Translations under genes and position numbers: made by a program | In this document: one piece after another, positions 5,312 through 6,046 of the stretch | Layout: the number at the start of each line of letters is the position of its first letter | How positions within the stretch are numbered: position 1 is the first letter of the stretch | Notes under the pieces: generated by a model | Database searches by the model: none | What the model saw: only the letters and a program-made list of their open reading frames with translations | Told to the model about the DNA's origin: nothing | Origin: Rhizobiaceae bacterium | GTDB taxonomy: Bacteria; Pseudomonadota; Alphaproteobacteria; Rhizobiales; Rhizobiaceae | Assembly (NCBI GenBank): GCA_020696915.1 | Contig: JAJFMR010000195.1 | Location: forward strand, 1-6,046 | DNA length: 6,046 nt | Reading direction: 5' to 3'

Positions 5312-5620
5312 ATGCATGAACTCGATGACGAACAGAGGCGTGATTTAGAGGCGGCGGCGTTTCGGCGCCTGCTCGAGCATCTGCGGCTCAGGACCGATGT
5401 CCAGAACATCGACCTGATGAACCTCGCCGGCTTCTGCCGCAACTGCCTGTCGAACTGGTATGGCGAGGCGGCGGCCGCCGCGGGCGTCGATCTCTCCAAG
5501 GAAGAGACGCGCGAGATCGTCTACGGCATGCCCTATGCCGAATGGCAGCAGAAACACCAGAAGGAAGCCTCGGCGGCGAAACAGGCGGAGTTCGAGGCGC
5601 GCCGCCCACGGGATCACTGA
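5312..5620 (+). CDS. DUF1244 family protein with a CxxC motif
   Basis: A 102-residue cytoplasmic protein of the DUF1244 family; the function is not known to me. The first 30 residues are an acidic and basic helix (DDEQRRDLEAAAFRRLLEHL). The family core is VQNIDLMNLAGFCRNCLSNW (30-49), holding Cys42 and Cys45 in an FCRNC motif, followed by YGEAAAAAGVDLS and YGMPYAEWQQKHQ (71-83). The C-terminal 20 residues are charged and probably loose. The CxxC pair could bind a metal or be redox active, but only two cysteines are present, so a single-chain four-Cys zinc site is excluded. The ATG at 5312 has a GAGGTG ribosome-binding site that overlaps the TGA of the amidohydrolase gene, so the two are almost certainly co-transcribed and probably coupled. 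Confidence 0.9.
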   Translation: MHELDDEQRRDLEAAAFRRLLEHLRLRTDVQNIDLMNLAGFCRNCLSNWYGEAAAAAGVDLSKEETREIVYGMPYAEWQQKHQKEASAAKQAEFEARRPRDH

Positions 5621-5624
5621 CCGC

Positions 5625-5640
5625 CGCCCCGAAGGGGGCG
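5625..5640 (+). other. Hairpin just after the DUF1244 gene
   Basis: CGCCCC (5625-5630) and GGGGCG (5635-5640) form a perfect 6-bp stem with a GAAG loop, beginning 5 nt after the stop codon. It is placed like a transcript end, but the next bases (AGGCCGGTCGG) contain no T run. It may therefore mark a partial or Rho-assisted end before gapR, or may be chance in GC-rich DNA. Confidence 0.3.
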
Positions 5641-5696
5641 AGGCCGGTCGGACCGCAACGCTCTCCGATACATTCGTCCATCCCCGAATTCCGGAA

Positions 5697-5735
5697 GCCG
5701 GAGCACTTGACCCTCCGGCGGCCATCAGGCATCGA
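5697..5735 (+). promoter_or_regulatory. Inverted repeat with an embedded TTGACC ahead of gapR
   Basis: GCCGGAG (5697-5703) and CTCCGGC (5713-5719) are perfect 7-bp inverted arms separated by 9 bp that include TTGACC (5707-5712), a good -35-like hexamer. Seventeen bp further, 5730-5735 reads CATCGA, a weak -10. If this is the gapR promoter, transcription would start near 5742 with a leader of about 60 nt, and the inverted repeat would straddle the -35 box like an operator. The -10 is too poor to be sure. Confidence 0.3.
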
Positions 5736-5801
5736 CGGCCCCCGACAGCCGCTTCGCCTTCGTCGAGTCGAGGCCAGGATCAAGAAGCACCGGAGACAGA
5801 C

Positions 5802-6046
5802 ATGGCCGCCGACGAGATCGCCGAAACCTCCCAGACCGTTGCCGCCGGCCAGCTGCGCGCCTTCATCGAGCGCATCGAGCGGCTCGAGGAGGAAAAGCAG
5901 ACCATCGCCGACGACATAAAGGACGTGTTTGCCGAGATGAAGGGGACCGGTTTCGATACCAAGGCGGTGCGCGCGATCATCCGCCTGCGCAAGAAGGACC
6001 AGGCCGAGCGCCAGGAGGAGGAGGCGATCCTCGACCTCTACAAGGC
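5802..6046 (+). CDS. gapR: GapR (DUF2312) nucleoid-associated protein, 3' end cut by the window
   Basis: Eighty-one codons are visible before the window ends, out of about 89 expected from the Caulobacter protein, so only the last few residues are missing. GapR is an alphaproteobacterial nucleoid-associated protein that clamps around AT-rich, overtwisted DNA ahead of replication and transcription machinery and stimulates type II topoisomerases. The sequence shows a variable N-terminus, then AAGQLRAFIERIERLEEEK (14-32), a long coiled-coil helix, the hallmark DIKDVFAEMKGTGFDTKAV (38-56), a basic helix RAIIRLRKKDQAERQ (57-71) that carries the DNA-contacting Lys/Arg, and EEEAILDLYK (72-81). The ATG at 5802 is supported by GGAGA at 5792-5796, five bases upstream. 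It lies 181 bp after DUF1244 on the same strand and may have its own promoter. The family assignment is secure; function is transferred from Caulobacter. Confidence 0.93.
   Translation, partial: MAADEIAETSQTVAAGQLRAFIERIERLEEEKQTIADDIKDVFAEMKGTGFDTKAVRAIIRLRKKDQAERQEEEAILDLYK

Noticed and set aside
5644..5655. CGGTC/GACCG palindrome after DUF1244
   Set aside because: The arms leave a centre of about one base, so no hairpin can form, and there is no promoter or operator context to support a site.
1..6046. Mobile elements, CRISPR, tRNA, rRNA or phage genes
   Set aside because: No repeat array, terminal inverted repeats, transposase or integrase motif, or tRNA-like cloverleaf was seen; all sizeable frames belong to chromosomal housekeeping or conserved families.

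Overview
The window looks like a core chromosomal segment of a high-GC alphaproteobacterium, most likely Hyphomicrobiales (a Mesorhizobium/Phyllobacteriaceae-like rhizobial relative). This rests on protein character: a zinc-free 41-aa L36, a GapR/DUF2312 nucleoid protein, DUF1244 and DUF1036 proteins, and a pyruvate kinase with the rhizobial-type SKIEKPQ and MLSAES variants. The genus is inference from recall and was not searched.

Left part, + strand (1-2214): the 3' end of purK, then a compact intergenic stretch with a consensus-like promoter overlapping the purK stop and a strong GC hairpin with a T tail. These are followed by rpmJ (L36, type B), a secreted TPR protein, and a membrane-anchored alpha/beta hydrolase with an intact catalytic triad. 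GC-rich perfect inverted repeats sit after purK, after rpmJ and after the TPR gene.

Middle, - strand (4284 down to 2369): a secreted four-cysteine DUF1036 protein overlaps pyruvate kinase (pyk) by an ATGA, so the two form a translationally coupled pair. The pair converges on the hydrolase gene across a 154-bp gap that is T-rich on the pyk strand. The pyk sequence carries the Leu/Gln/Lys/Val signature of K+-independent pyruvate kinases.

Right part, + strand (4494 to the end): divergent from DUF1036-pyk lie an N-formylglutamate-amidohydrolase-family protein, a DUF1244 protein 8 bp downstream, and, after a 181-bp gap, gapR, cut by the window edge just before its C-terminus. The 209-bp divergent region holds a TTGACA on the minus strand and two small inverted repeats.

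The genes are mostly housekeeping (purine synthesis, ribosome, glycolysis, nucleoid organisation) mixed with conserved proteins of unknown role. I see no mobile element, CRISPR array, tRNA, rRNA or defence module. No gene-free stretch exceeds 300 bases. I did not find an obvious new system. The best leads are the promoter-plus-terminator arrangement before rpmJ, the DUF1036-pyk coupling, and the amidohydrolase-DUF1244-gapR neighbourhood.
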